Program-made: the position numbers and the translations under genes | Notes under the pieces: model-generated | What the model was told of the DNA's origin: nothing | Databases searched by the model: none | Seen by the model: the letters and a program-made list of their open reading frames with translations, nothing else | In this document: piece by piece, positions 34,467 through 42,394 of the stretch | How positions within the stretch are numbered: the stretch's first letter is position 1 | Layout of the letters: the number at the start of each line of letters is the position of its first letter | Assembly (NCBI GenBank): GCA_964468125.1 | Contig: CAYXVF010000026.1 | Coordinates: forward strand, 1 to 61,878 | DNA from: CAYXVF01 sp964468125 | GTDB taxonomy: Bacteria; Myxococcota; XYA12-FULL-58-9; CAYXVF01 | Length of the DNA: 61,878 nucleotides | Direction: 5' to 3'

Positions 34467-36560
34467 TCAGCCTACACTGCGCTTGCGTGCCGCGTATGCC
34501 CGGATGTCACTGATTGGTTTGGCGAAGTAGAAGCCCTGCCCTGTTTGGTAGCCGATTTCGGACAAGATTTGCTTCTGTGTCTCGGTCTCGACACCCTCCG
34601 CCACCAAATCGAGCCCGAGAGTAGAAGCGAGGTGGGCAATGGTGCGAACGATCTCCAGCTCGTAGCCCCCTTCTTCCAGTAGGTGCACGAAGGAGCGGTC
34701 CACCTTGATGACGTCAACCGGAAATCGGTGGAGATAGGACAGCGAGGAGTAGCCGGTGCCAAAATCATCGATGGCGAGGCGTATATTCAAGCGCTTGAGC
34801 GCTAGGAGCATTTCGCGCGCAAACTCCGGATCCTCCATGATCACGCTCTCGGTGATTTCGAGCAGCAGGTGTTCTGGGTTGAGGCCGCTCTGGCGCAGAA
34901 TCGCATCGACTTCGTCGGCAAAGTCCGGCTGGGTGAACTGTCGTCCGGAGATGTTCACGCTCAGTCGAAGATCCCCATGCCCTTCCCGTTGCGCTTCCTT
35001 GACGTGTGCGCAGGCTTCGCCCATGACCCAGCGCCCAATGGGGATGATCAGGCCGGTCTCCTCGGCGAGGGGAATGAAGCGATCGGGAAGATTGTCCGGG
35101 TCCCCACCAGCCCGATCCCAACGCAGGAGCGCTTCGCAGCCCACGAGCTCGCCGCCCTCGAGCTGGACGATCGGCTGATACTGAAGGCTGAACTCATCTT
35201 TTTCCACCGCACGGCGTAGGTCCGTCTCGAGCCGCAGCAGCTCCACCGCCCGATGATGCATGGCCTGGTCGAAAACCTGATAGCACGCCTTCCCCGCGGC
35301 CTTCGCTCGATACATGGCGATGTCCGCATCCCGTAGCATCTCCTCGGCGTGCAGATAGCGGGGGTGATAGAGCGCGATCCCAATGCTCACCGTCGAATAG
35401 ACCTCGTGGCCGCTGAGCTCGAAGGGCTTCGACAGCATGGCCTGCACCCGCTCTGCGACGCGCGTGGCATCCGTCTCGTCCACCAGCTCGTCGATGAGGA
35501 TTACAAACTCGTCCCCCCCGAGACGCGCCACCGTGTCGGTTTCTCGCACACAGGACTTCATGCGCTCTGATGCTTCGAGCAAGAGGTCATCGCCGGCGAA
35601 ATGGCCCAGGCTGTCGTTGATGGTCTTGAAGCGATCCATGTCGAGGAACAGCACGGCAAAGTTCTGTCCGCGGCGTCGAGCGCGAGCCATGGCGCGGGTG
35701 AGTCGGTCGTTGACGAGCGTGCGGTTGGACAGTCCGGTGAGACTGTCATGCCTCGCGTCGTAGGCGAGCTGCGCCTCGAACTCCTTTTGAACACTGATAT
35801 CCGTCAGCGAACCTGCGATTCGTGTCGGGTTGCCCTCGCCATCGCGCACCGCCATACCGCGAGCGAGCACCCATTTGTTGTTTCCCTCGGGGGTCGTGAT
35901 GCGAAACTCAGAACGAAATTGGGACGATTCGCCACTCAGATGCGAATCGAGGGCCGCACGGGTTTGAGCGACGTCGTCCACATGAATCAATGACACCCAG
36001 CGTTCGAGATCCATGCGGTAGTCGTCATCCGCATAGCCAACGATCTCGAGCCAACGCTCACTGGCATAGAAATGGTCATTCACGATGTCCCAGTCCCAGA
36101 GGCCGTCATTGGACCCCATGGCTGCAAGCGCGTAGCGCTGCTCGCTCTGCAGCACCTTCGCCAGGAGCGCCTCCTGCTCGCGGCGAAGCCGCGAGCGGTC
36201 CACGGCGGTGCGTATTCGGTGCAATAGGATTTGAACGTCGTCGAAGGGCTTCAGCAGGTAATCGCTCGCTCCGATCTGAACCGCCTCGAGGGCGGAATCG
36301 AGGGAGGCGTGGCCGGTCATCACGATGACTTCGAGCTTGTCCTGTTGCGACAAGAGCTCGGCGGCGAGCTGTGTTCCGTCGCCATCCGGGAGGACCTTGT
36401 CCACGAGCGCAACGTAGACCTCGCTCCAATCCGGCGCCTCTGCCGCTTCGCGATAGGAGCGATAGGAAATCACCTCGAGGTTCTGCTCCGAGAGGACTCC
36501 CTTTATGAGCTCGTGAACGACCTCCTCATCGTCCACGACGACCAGCTTGCGCACGAACAC
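34467..36560 (-). CDS. Receiver-PAS-GGDEF-EAL cyclic di-GMP protein
   Basis: This 697-residue protein has a receiver (Asp54, Lys104), a PAS domain with PAC-type end (about 141-262), a GGDEF diguanylate cyclase (GGDEF at 348-352) and an EAL phosphodiesterase domain (EALLRW from 477). The inhibitory I-site RETD (339-342) lies five residues before GGDEF. EAL catalytic residues are present: the Asn in SVNISGR, Glu in LEITES, DDFGTG at 598-603, Lys in IKVDRS and Glu in AEGVET. Both activities therefore look possible. It starts at GTG, with an in-frame GTG two codons later. It is the output-rich gene of the island. Confidence 0.94.
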   Translation of the reverse strand: MFVRKLVVVDDEEVVHELIKGVLSEQNLEVISYRSYREAAEAPDWSEVYVALVDKVLPDGDGTQLAAELLSQQDKLEVIVMTGHASLDSALEAVQIGASDYLLKPFDDVQILLHRIRTAVDRSRLRREQEALLAKVLQSEQRYALAAMGSNDGLWDWDIVNDHFYASERWLEIVGYADDDYRMDLERWVSLIHVDDVAQTRAALDSHLSGESSQFRSEFRITTPEGNNKWVLARGMAVRDGEGNPTRIAGSLTDISVQKEFEAQLAYDARHDSLTGLSNRTLVNDRLTRAMARARRRGQNFAVLFLDMDRFKTINDSLGHFAGDDLLLEASERMKSCVRETDTVARLGGDEFVILIDELVDETDATRVAERVQAMLSKPFELSGHEVYSTVSIGIALYHPRYLHAEEMLRDADIAMYRAKAAGKACYQVFDQAMHHRAVELLRLETDLRRAVEKDEFSLQYQPIVQLEGGELVGCEALLRWDRAGGDPDNLPDRFIPLAEETGLIIPIGRWVMGEACAHVKEAQREGHGDLRLSVNISGRQFTQPDFADEVDAILRQSGLNPEHLLLEITESVIMEDPEFAREMLLALKRLNIRLAIDDFGTGYSSLSYLHRFPVDVIKVDRSFVHLLEEGGYELEIVRTIAHLASTLGLDLVAEGVETETQKQILSEIGYQTGQGFYFAKPISDIRAYAARKRSVG

Positions 36561-36604
36561 CTCACTCCAAGCGCTCCGCTCATCTTAGCCGCGCACCGCA
36601 TCGA

Positions 36605-38218
36605 CTACCTGCCATTTTTGGATTCGCCAGCGACGTTAACACGACGCGTCACGCACAACGGAAGGCGCAGCTCGAAGCGTGTGCCCTTTGAGGAGGACTC
36701 CCACTGCACGTCGCCCCCGTGGGTTTCGGTGAACACGTGGACCTGGGAGAGCCCGAGACCCGCACCCCGGGCCTTCGTAGTGAAGAAAATGTCGAACATG
36801 CGCTCCCGGGCGTCGATGCTGAGGCCGGGGCCGTCGTCTCGGACCCAGACGACGAGCCAAGGGGACTCCAAGCGCGTTCCGATTTCGATCGCCTTGTCCC
36901 GAGAGTTCTGTGGAAAGGCTTCTATTGCGTTCACAACGAGGTTCGTCACCGCGTTCTCTAGGCCGACCGGATCGAGCTCCATCGGAGGCGTTTCGTCAGT
37001 GAGCTCGTGCAGTGCGATGCCATTCGCCCGCGCGCGAGGCCGCAAGGATTCGACGACGCCATGAATGACCGCCGACACTTGAACCTGATCCCGAGCGGCT
37101 GCGTCGGGTCGGGCGAGCTCCATGAACCGGTCCACCCGATCACGGAGGCGCCCCACGTCACTGCCGAGTAGCTCGAGGAAACGGCGCAGGCCTTGCGTCT
37201 GCTCAGGGTCGAGAGGCAACGCTGCGATTTCGTCCTCCGCATTGGCGACGGCGAACTGCATGCTCGTCAATGGATTCTTGAGCTCGTGGGCCATCCCCGC
37301 GACGAGCTTCGTCACCGACGCGAGCTTTTCCGTGCGCAACAGTCGCCCCTGCGTCTCCTCCAAAGCGTGCAGCGCACGCTCGAGCTCTTCGCTGCGTTCG
37401 CGTACGGCAATCGAGCTCGCGAGATGGTCAACGACCATGCGAAAATGACGCATGTCCACATCGTCAAAGCGTTTGCCCTCTCGTATCAGGAGGGCGATTC
37501 CCCAGACCTGCTGTTCTATTCGGATGGGTAGACACAGCCCGACTGGGTCCCTGTGGGCGAGGTCGAAATCACGGAGGTCCTCGAGGGCGGTGACCTCACC
37601 GCTTTCGATACACTGCACCACGTAGTGTGGCCACTCCTCGCCGGGCACGTATTCCTTTGCCTCACCCGCGCGCAGCTCGAGAGCTTCGCCCAGGCGGGCG
37701 TAGAGCGCCATTCCGTCGAGCTGCAGGGTATGCAGCGCATGGCGTCTAAAGCTCTGAAACAGCTGGGTCGAATCACGCGTTGCGTTGAGCTGACGCAGAA
37801 GCTCTTCCACTTGGCCGGCGAGCTCGCGATTGCGGCGTCGGCTCATGAGGAGCTCACGCTGCGCGACGGCACGACGCAGGGAAACTTCTACCGCGTCGAG
37901 GTCGAAGGGCTTCTCGAGGAAATCGAAGGCGTCCAGACGGACCGCGCGAGTCAGCTTGGACTTATCCGCATAGGCGGTCATCAACACAACCGGGACATCG
38001 GAATCTAGCTCGGTCATGCGCTCGAGCGCGTCGAGGCCAGTGATTCCCGGAAGCACGACATCGCAAAAGACGACGTCTATGCCACCGCTTTCAAAACGCT
38101 CGACTGCGGTCTCGGCGTCTTCAGCGATTTCGACCTCGAATCCGCGAGCCGCGACGAGAGTCTGCAGCATTCGACATACTGATCGTTCGTCGTCGACGAT
38201 CAGAATCCGCGAGCTCAC
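36605..38218 (-). CDS. Receiver-GAF-histidine kinase hybrid
   Basis: This 537-residue sensor kinase opens with a receiver (Asp53, Thr81, Lys103), then a short coiled coil and a GAF-like domain (about 150-270). A HisKA dimerisation helix (phospho-His311 in MAHELKNPLTS) and a HATPase domain follow, with Asn430, DDGPG (461-465) and GAGLGL (485-490). There is no membrane segment, so it is cytosolic. The start is GTG, with AAAGGGA 6 bases upstream, overlapping the GAF gene stop by four bases. The receiver at the amino end suggests input from another kinase rather than a relay to itself. Confidence 0.92.
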   Translation of the reverse strand: MSSRILIVDDERSVCRMLQTLVAARGFEVEIAEDAETAVERFESGGIDVVFCDVVLPGITGLDALERMTELDSDVPVVLMTAYADKSKLTRAVRLDAFDFLEKPFDLDAVEVSLRRAVAQRELLMSRRRNRELAGQVEELLRQLNATRDSTQLFQSFRRHALHTLQLDGMALYARLGEALELRAGEAKEYVPGEEWPHYVVQCIESGEVTALEDLRDFDLAHRDPVGLCLPIRIEQQVWGIALLIREGKRFDDVDMRHFRMVVDHLASSIAVRERSEELERALHALEETQGRLLRTEKLASVTKLVAGMAHELKNPLTSMQFAVANAEDEIAALPLDPEQTQGLRRFLELLGSDVGRLRDRVDRFMELARPDAAARDQVQVSAVIHGVVESLRPRARANGIALHELTDETPPMELDPVGLENAVTNLVVNAIEAFPQNSRDKAIEIGTRLESPWLVVWVRDDGPGLSIDARERMFDIFFTTKARGAGLGLSQVHVFTETHGGDVQWESSSKGTRFELRLPLCVTRRVNVAGESKNGR

Positions 38219-38964
38219 GTATTCCCTTTCAAGAGCGAAGTGCAGCGCAGAGCGACCGCCCCTTGCCGCGCAAGCAGATCGATCAGCTGATGGTCCACGT
38301 CCGCCCAGCCCTTCTTCTGCGGCAGCATCCGATAGACCACGACCGCACCGACGAGCTCCTCACCCACCCAAAGCGGAACGCAGGCGGACACGCCCGCCTC
38401 TTGCGCTTCCTTCTCGAGCCGATCGCCCTCGCCTGCGAGAAAAGGCTCGCGACGCCGGGCGAGCTTGCCGAGGGCGTCTCGTTCGAGGTCGATCGGCTGG
38501 ATGGCCGCCCCATCGAAACCCGAGAGTGCGATGCATTTCATCGACCGTTCATCTCGCCTCTCATAAACCGCGACCTGGTCGGCGCCGATGAGATTGGTGG
38601 CGATCTCTTTGATGGTCGCAACGAGCTCATCGCGGTCGAGTGTTCCACCTAGCCGGTACCCGGCGATGTAGAGCGTCGCGAGGTCGTTGTGTTGTTGCTC
38701 AACGATCGCAAAGTCTTCCGCGAAGCGCGCGGACTCGCGTTGAATGGAGTCGAGCTCGCGCTGTAGCGTGCGCTGCGATTCTTCTTGGCGACTCAGTCGC
38801 CCCCGCAATTCGTCGACCTCCCGGTGGAGCCGCTCCTTCTCCTCCTCCGTGCTACGCACGAGAAGACGCAAGCGCTCCGTCTCCTTGAGAAGCGACTCTA
38901 CGTAGCGACGCGTATCCTCTTGGATCTTCCGGACGAATTCTTCGGGTTCTTTGCTGTTACTCAA
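38215..38964 (-). CDS. Coiled-coil GAF-domain protein
   Basis: This 249-residue protein has a long charged coiled coil (about 1-75) and a GAF domain (about 95-245) with typical CVPLWVGEELVGAVVVYR strands. GAF domains bind small molecules or mediate dimerisation. The start is a TTG (MSNSKEP) with AGGAG 5 bases before it; an in-frame TTG 30 bases upstream is a weaker alternative. Its stop overlaps the downstream histidine kinase. It has no enzymatic motif and is probably the kinase's sensor or scaffold partner. Confidence 0.82.
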   Translation of the reverse strand: MSNSKEPEEFVRKIQEDTRRYVESLLKETERLRLLVRSTEEEKERLHREVDELRGRLSRQEESQRTLQRELDSIQRESARFAEDFAIVEQQHNDLATLYIAGYRLGGTLDRDELVATIKEIATNLIGADQVAVYERRDERSMKCIALSGFDGAAIQPIDLERDALGKLARRREPFLAGEGDRLEKEAQEAGVSACVPLWVGEELVGAVVVYRMLPQKKGWADVDHQLIDLLARQGAVALRCTSLLKGNT

Positions 38965-39009
38965 AGGAGCTCCTGAACGAGAGGAGTGTAGCAAGCGCGG
39001 CTGCCTGTT

Positions 39010-39741
39010 TCACGCGAGGGTCGGGCGAGCGCGGCGCAGACGCAGGACGCGGACGAGAGAGTAGAGGTTGAGCAGTGCGATCGCTGCAAGCACACCGGTC
39101 GCCCACAACACGGGACCTTTGCCCTCACCTGGCGCCACGCCGACTTGAAGGATGCGTTCCGCTGGACGCCGCTCCTGAAAATAGCGTCTTCGATATTCCT
39201 TCAGCAGGGGGTCGTAGCTGCGGTCGCGTTTCGGGTCGACGACTCGGCCGGCGACCCGCACAAAGGTCGTGAATTCGGTCCCCCGCTCGGGCGGAACCTC
39301 GATGAAGACCCCGCGCGATCCACTGAGCTCGAAGTAGTGGAGCTCCTCGCGACCGAGGCCGATACCTCGAACGAGCTTTTGCACCAGCCCACGATGCATG
39401 GTCACGCCTTCGAGCTCGACGTATTGATTGTGAACCAGGTCATCGTGCTCGACGGCGACCACATCGCCGACCCGCAGGGGTTCACGCGGCGCGGCAAAGG
39501 CGTAGGCGATCCAATCGGAGTAGCCGGCGAGGTACCACAAGGCCACCGCAAAGAATGCGAGGGCGGTCAGAAGCTGCCCGAGCGTGCGACGCTTGCGCCG
39601 GTCATACTCCCGAACCAAGGCCTCGAGACCCGTTTGCCCCGCGTCTTCTTCGAAGAGCTCCTCGACGTCTTCGAGACCGGTTGATTGCTGTGCCTCGTCG
39701 AAGTAGTCGAAATCTCGCATCGAAGGCGGTTCTTCAGCCAC
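39010..39741 (-). CDS. Predicted two-helix membrane protein
   Basis: This 243-residue protein has an acidic amino terminus, transmembrane helices at about 56-75 and 205-225, and a large extracytoplasmic loop between them rich in beta strands. No family was recognised. The GTG start has GGGAGGTGAG just upstream; an in-frame ATG 21 bases later is possible. It lies 45 bases ahead of the coiled-coil GAF gene on the same strand and directly after the CdnL terminator, so it heads the signalling-island operon. A sensory or anchoring role is inferred only from that position. Confidence 0.7.
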   Translation of the reverse strand: MAEEPPSMRDFDYFDEAQQSTGLEDVEELFEEDAGQTGLEALVREYDRRKRRTLGQLLTALAFFAVALWYLAGYSDWIAYAFAAPREPLRVGDVVAVEHDDLVHNQYVELEGVTMHRGLVQKLVRGIGLGREELHYFELSGSRGVFIEVPPERGTEFTTFVRVAGRVVDPKRDRSYDPLLKEYRRRYFQERRPAERILQVGVAPGEGKGPVLWATGVLAAIALLNLYSLVRVLRLRRARPTLA

Positions 39742-39790
39742 GACTCACCTCCCGAACTCTACTACCCTAGTCGAAGCCGTCTCGAAGACA

Positions 39791-39827
39791 CAAAAAAAGC
39801 CCGCGGACCGATGAGGACCACGGGCTC
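39791..39827 (-). terminator. Intrinsic terminator after cdnL
   Basis: On the minus strand AGCCCGTGG pairs with CCGCGGGCT (one mismatch) around an 11-base loop, followed directly by seven Ts. It lies 27 bases after the cdnL stop and before the membrane-protein gene. This is the best classical terminator in the window. Confidence 0.85.
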
Positions 39828-39853
39828 TCTTGCGTTTCAACGGACCGCTTCGC

Positions 39854-40369
39854 TCAGAGGCTGAAGATGGTCTTGAACTCCTGCTCGACCGCCTCTTCGT
39901 CGCAGTTCTGTGCCACGGCGAGCTCCTTGATGAGGAGCGCGCGAGCGGTGTCGAGGAGCTTCAGCTCACAAAAGGACAGATCCTTGTCCGTCTTGAGCAA
40001 ATAGAGATCGCGGAGAACCTCGGCGACCTCGAAGACCGATCCGGTTTTGATCTTCTCCATGTACTCGCGGTAGCGCCGGTTCCAGGTCGTGGTGTCCACG
40101 CTCAGACCCTTTTCCTTGAGGATCCGGAACACCTTCGTGACCTTGTCCTTGCCGATCACCTCGCGCAACCCGACCTGCCGGACGTTGTTCGTCGGGATCA
40201 TGATCTTCATGCCGTTCTCGAGGATGCGGAGAATATAAAAGGTCTGCGTCATGCCCGAGATTTCACGGTTCTCGATCGCGGTGACTTCACCGACGCCATG
40301 AGCGGGGTAGACGGCCTTGTCTCCGACCTTGAAGGTCATGAGCTCGTGTTGGTGCTGCTGATTCTGCAT
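39854..40369 (-). CDS. cdnL: CdnL-type CarD-family transcription regulator
   Basis: CdnL binds RNA polymerase beta and stabilises open complexes at sigma-A promoters. This 171-residue protein has the amino-terminal Tudor-like RNAP-interacting domain (FKVGDKAVYPAHGVGEV) and a carboxyl-terminal DNA-binding helical domain (TWNRRYREYMEKIKTG, VLRDLYLL). From memory, length and sequence match Myxococcus CdnL (164 residues) rather than the longer CarD. I chose the MQNQQ start because AGGAGG lies 11 bases upstream; a start at MTFKVG (40339) is possible. Confidence 0.92.
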   Translation of the reverse strand: MQNQQHQHELMTFKVGDKAVYPAHGVGEVTAIENREISGMTQTFYILRILENGMKIMIPTNNVRQVGLREVIGKDKVTKVFRILKEKGLSVDTTTWNRRYREYMEKIKTGSVFEVAEVLRDLYLLKTDKDLSFCELKLLDTARALLIKELAVAQNCDEEAVEQEFKTIFSL

Positions 40370-40478
40370 CTCTAGTTCATCCTCCTGGGGACCTTGCATG
40401 AGAAGCCACGCCCGAAACGGCCTGGATTGAGGCAAACTGCGCCCCATCTCAGCAGGTGCCATCGGATAAGGTCGGCGC

Positions 40479-40507
40479 AGTTAACCCGATGTTGCGTAAA
40501 TCGTCAA
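40479..40507 (-). promoter_or_regulatory. Promoter for cdnL
   Basis: On the minus strand TTGACG (40502-40507) and TTAACT (40479-40484) are separated by exactly 17 bases. Transcription would start near 40472, giving a leader of about 100 bases. Confidence 0.55.
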
Positions 40508-40644
40508 CCAAAATTGATGTTCTTGACGAACAGCTGCCACATTCGCCGGGAATTCCCCCCCCTTGTTCGTGGTTTGTTGAATGCTCATCAAGTCGACCGC
40601 CAAAAAGTTCGTTCTACGAAACGGGTCTGACAGCTCTCAACGGC

Positions 40645-40672
40645 TTGACAGGACGTGTTCGGGGGTTAAAGG
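40645..40672 (+). promoter_or_regulatory. Promoter for the tetR-efflux operon
   Basis: A consensus TTGACA (40645-40650) is followed after 16 bases by TAAAGG (40667-40672). Transcription would start about 10 bases before the palindromic operator. The -10 box is weak, as expected for a promoter held by a repressor. Confidence 0.5.
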
Positions 40673-40682
40673 TACCGCGCGG

Positions 40683-40702
40683 TCGACCGACCGGTAGGTC
40701 GA
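40683..40702 (+). promoter_or_regulatory. Palindromic operator, probably for the adjacent TetR protein
   Basis: TCGACCGACCGGTAGGTCGA is a 20-base palindrome with one mismatched pair, centred on CCGG. It lies just downstream of the candidate promoter and 17 bases before the tetR start. Its size and position fit a TetR dimer site for autorepression and control of the pump genes. Confidence 0.65.
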
Positions 40703-40719
40703 TGACTTGGAGTCAGGGG

Positions 40720-41307
40720 ATGAGCGCCATCGAGAGTAGCGAACAGGACTCGCGGGAGCGAATTCTTCACGCGGCGCGGAGCCGCTTCGCGCGCGAAGGT
40801 GCCAGTGCCTCCATCCGTGAGATCGCAGCCGATGCGGCCGTGGCGAAGCCGATGGTGTTCTACTACTTTCGCAACAAGGACGAGTTGTTCCGAGCGGTGG
40901 TCGAGGACAGCGTTCGGGTGTTGAATGGCTACTACCATCGCTCGCTGCACCAAAGCGCGAGCGCCCACGATGCCCTCGTCCAGCTGGCCCAAAGCCACCT
41001 CGATGTCGCCGAGCAGGCGACTGGGCACCTGCGTTTTCTGGCGCGTTGTGTCTTGACCACCGGCTCCGAGCACGGCGAGGCGCTGCGACGGGAGCACCTC
41101 GACGTCATCGACGCGCTCCTCGACCGAATGCGCGCGGAGGGGATCGAAATCCAGGAGCTCGAAGCCGCTCGCCAGCTTATCCGAGGCGTGCTGTCGACCT
41201 ACTACATGGACGTCGTCTCCGGTACGCCGCTGTCGACCACCTCGCCTGTCACGATCGCAAACATGATCTGGTGCGCCCTCGCCGGGCCCGCGGAGCCTAC
41301 CCCATGA
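40720..41307 (+). CDS. TetR-family transcriptional regulator
   Basis: This 195-residue repressor-type protein has an amino-terminal helix-turn-helix (about 8-55: RERILHAARSRFAREG, IREIAADAAVAKPMVFYYF) and a helical ligand-binding carboxyl part. The start MSAIESS (40720) is preferred over an in-frame ATG at 40702 that would fall on the operator. It heads the efflux operon and overlaps the adaptor gene by four bases, so it is likely a local repressor released by pump substrates. Confidence 0.9.
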   Translation: MSAIESSEQDSRERILHAARSRFAREGASASIREIAADAAVAKPMVFYYFRNKDELFRAVVEDSVRVLNGYYHRSLHQSASAHDALVQLAQSHLDVAEQATGHLRFLARCVLTTGSEHGEALRREHLDVIDALLDRMRAEGIEIQELEAARQLIRGVLSTYYMDVVSGTPLSTTSPVTIANMIWCALAGPAEPTP

Positions 41308-42392
41308 GAACTCGAATCGTTTTGCCGCTCATGATTGTCGCGACCGCATGCGCAAAGCCGGGGCCCACTGAAAAGAAAGAGCGCCCCGCCAAGCGGGTCG
41401 AGGTGGAAATTGTGCGCGCACGATCGCTCACGGACGTGCTGTCCTTGCCGGCGACGATCGAAGCGCGCGAAGCAACCACCCTCGCCACCGGACGCGCAGG
41501 CCGCGTCGACGGACTGAGCGCCGATGAGGGCGACCAGGTTCGAAGGGGCCAATCCCTCATCCGAATCAATGCGGCGGCTGCTTACGCGGAGCTGAAGCAG
41601 GCGGAGGCGGCGCACAAGAGCGCGAAGGCGACCTTTGAGCGAACGGAGAGTCTTTCCAATCGGAAGCTCGCCAGTGACTCCCAGCTCGAATCCGCGCAAG
41701 CGGCACTCGCCCAGGCGGAAGCGGTCCTCGAGCTCGCCCGCGCCAACCTCAGCTATGCCGTCCTTCGTGCGCCCCATGGTGGCTACGTGACCGAGCGGTC
41801 CATCTCCGTCGGAGAGTACGCATCCCCCGGCGTGCCACTGATGGAGCTCGTTAACATCGATACGGTGAAGGTGATCGCGAAGGTGCCAGAGCGTGACGTC
41901 GATAGCATCGAGGCCGGCGCCGAAGCCGTCTTCACCGTCGACGCCCTCGGCACCCAGTCCTTTTCGGGCAAGGTGACGCGGGTCGGCGTGATCGCCGACC
42001 CCGCCGCGAGAACCTTCGAGGTAGAGGTCCGGGTGAAGAATTCAGACCATCGCTTGAAACCGGGAATGCTCGCCCGGCTCGAGATCCCCCGACGCTCCCT
42101 CACGAACGTGCCCGTCATCCGCCGAGACGCGGTGGTGGAAGACCTCGACGGCCCCACCGTCTTCGTCGCACGCGATGGCAAAGCGGCCCGCGTGAAGGTC
42201 CAGCTCGGTCCCGTGAGCGGCGACCAGGTTGCTGTCTCCGAGGGCCTCGAGCCCGGGACGCCCCTGATAGTCGTTGGCCAACGCATGCTGGTCGAAGGTG
42301 AGCCGATCAAGATTGTCGGCGAGAGCGTGGAGACCGCGAAGCTGCCCGATACGACCGAACCCGCCGCCGATGGGCTCGGGACGGAGAACTAG
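41304..42392 (+). CDS. RND efflux periplasmic adaptor (membrane fusion protein)
   Basis: This 362-residue HlyD/AcrA-type adaptor has a lipoprotein signal ending at Cys16 (IVATAC), a biotinyl-lipoyl half motif (ATGRAGRVDGLSADEGDQVRRGQ), a helical hairpin (about 90-150) and the second lipoyl half (LRAPHGGYV), then beta-barrel and membrane-proximal domains. It links the inner-membrane pump to a TolC-like channel. Its start overlaps the tetR stop and the pump follows directly, with a 2-base gap. Confidence 0.93.
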   Translation: MRTRIVLPLMIVATACAKPGPTEKKERPAKRVEVEIVRARSLTDVLSLPATIEAREATTLATGRAGRVDGLSADEGDQVRRGQSLIRINAAAAYAELKQAEAAHKSAKATFERTESLSNRKLASDSQLESAQAALAQAEAVLELARANLSYAVLRAPHGGYVTERSISVGEYASPGVPLMELVNIDTVKVIAKVPERDVDSIEAGAEAVFTVDALGTQSFSGKVTRVGVIADPAARTFEVEVRVKNSDHRLKPGMLARLEIPRRSLTNVPVIRRDAVVEDLDGPTVFVARDGKAARVKVQLGPVSGDQVAVSEGLEPGTPLIVVGQRMLVEGEPIKIVGESVETAKLPDTTEPAADGLGTEN

Positions 42393-42394
42393 CG

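Larger units (their letters stand above)
40370..40719. other. Regulatory region between cdnL and the tetR-efflux operon
   Basis: These 350 bases hold no supported gene. They contain a promoter for cdnL (40479-40507, minus), a promoter for the tetR operon (40645-40672, plus) and a palindromic operator (40683-40702). The rest is AT-richer than average. Confidence 0.6.
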
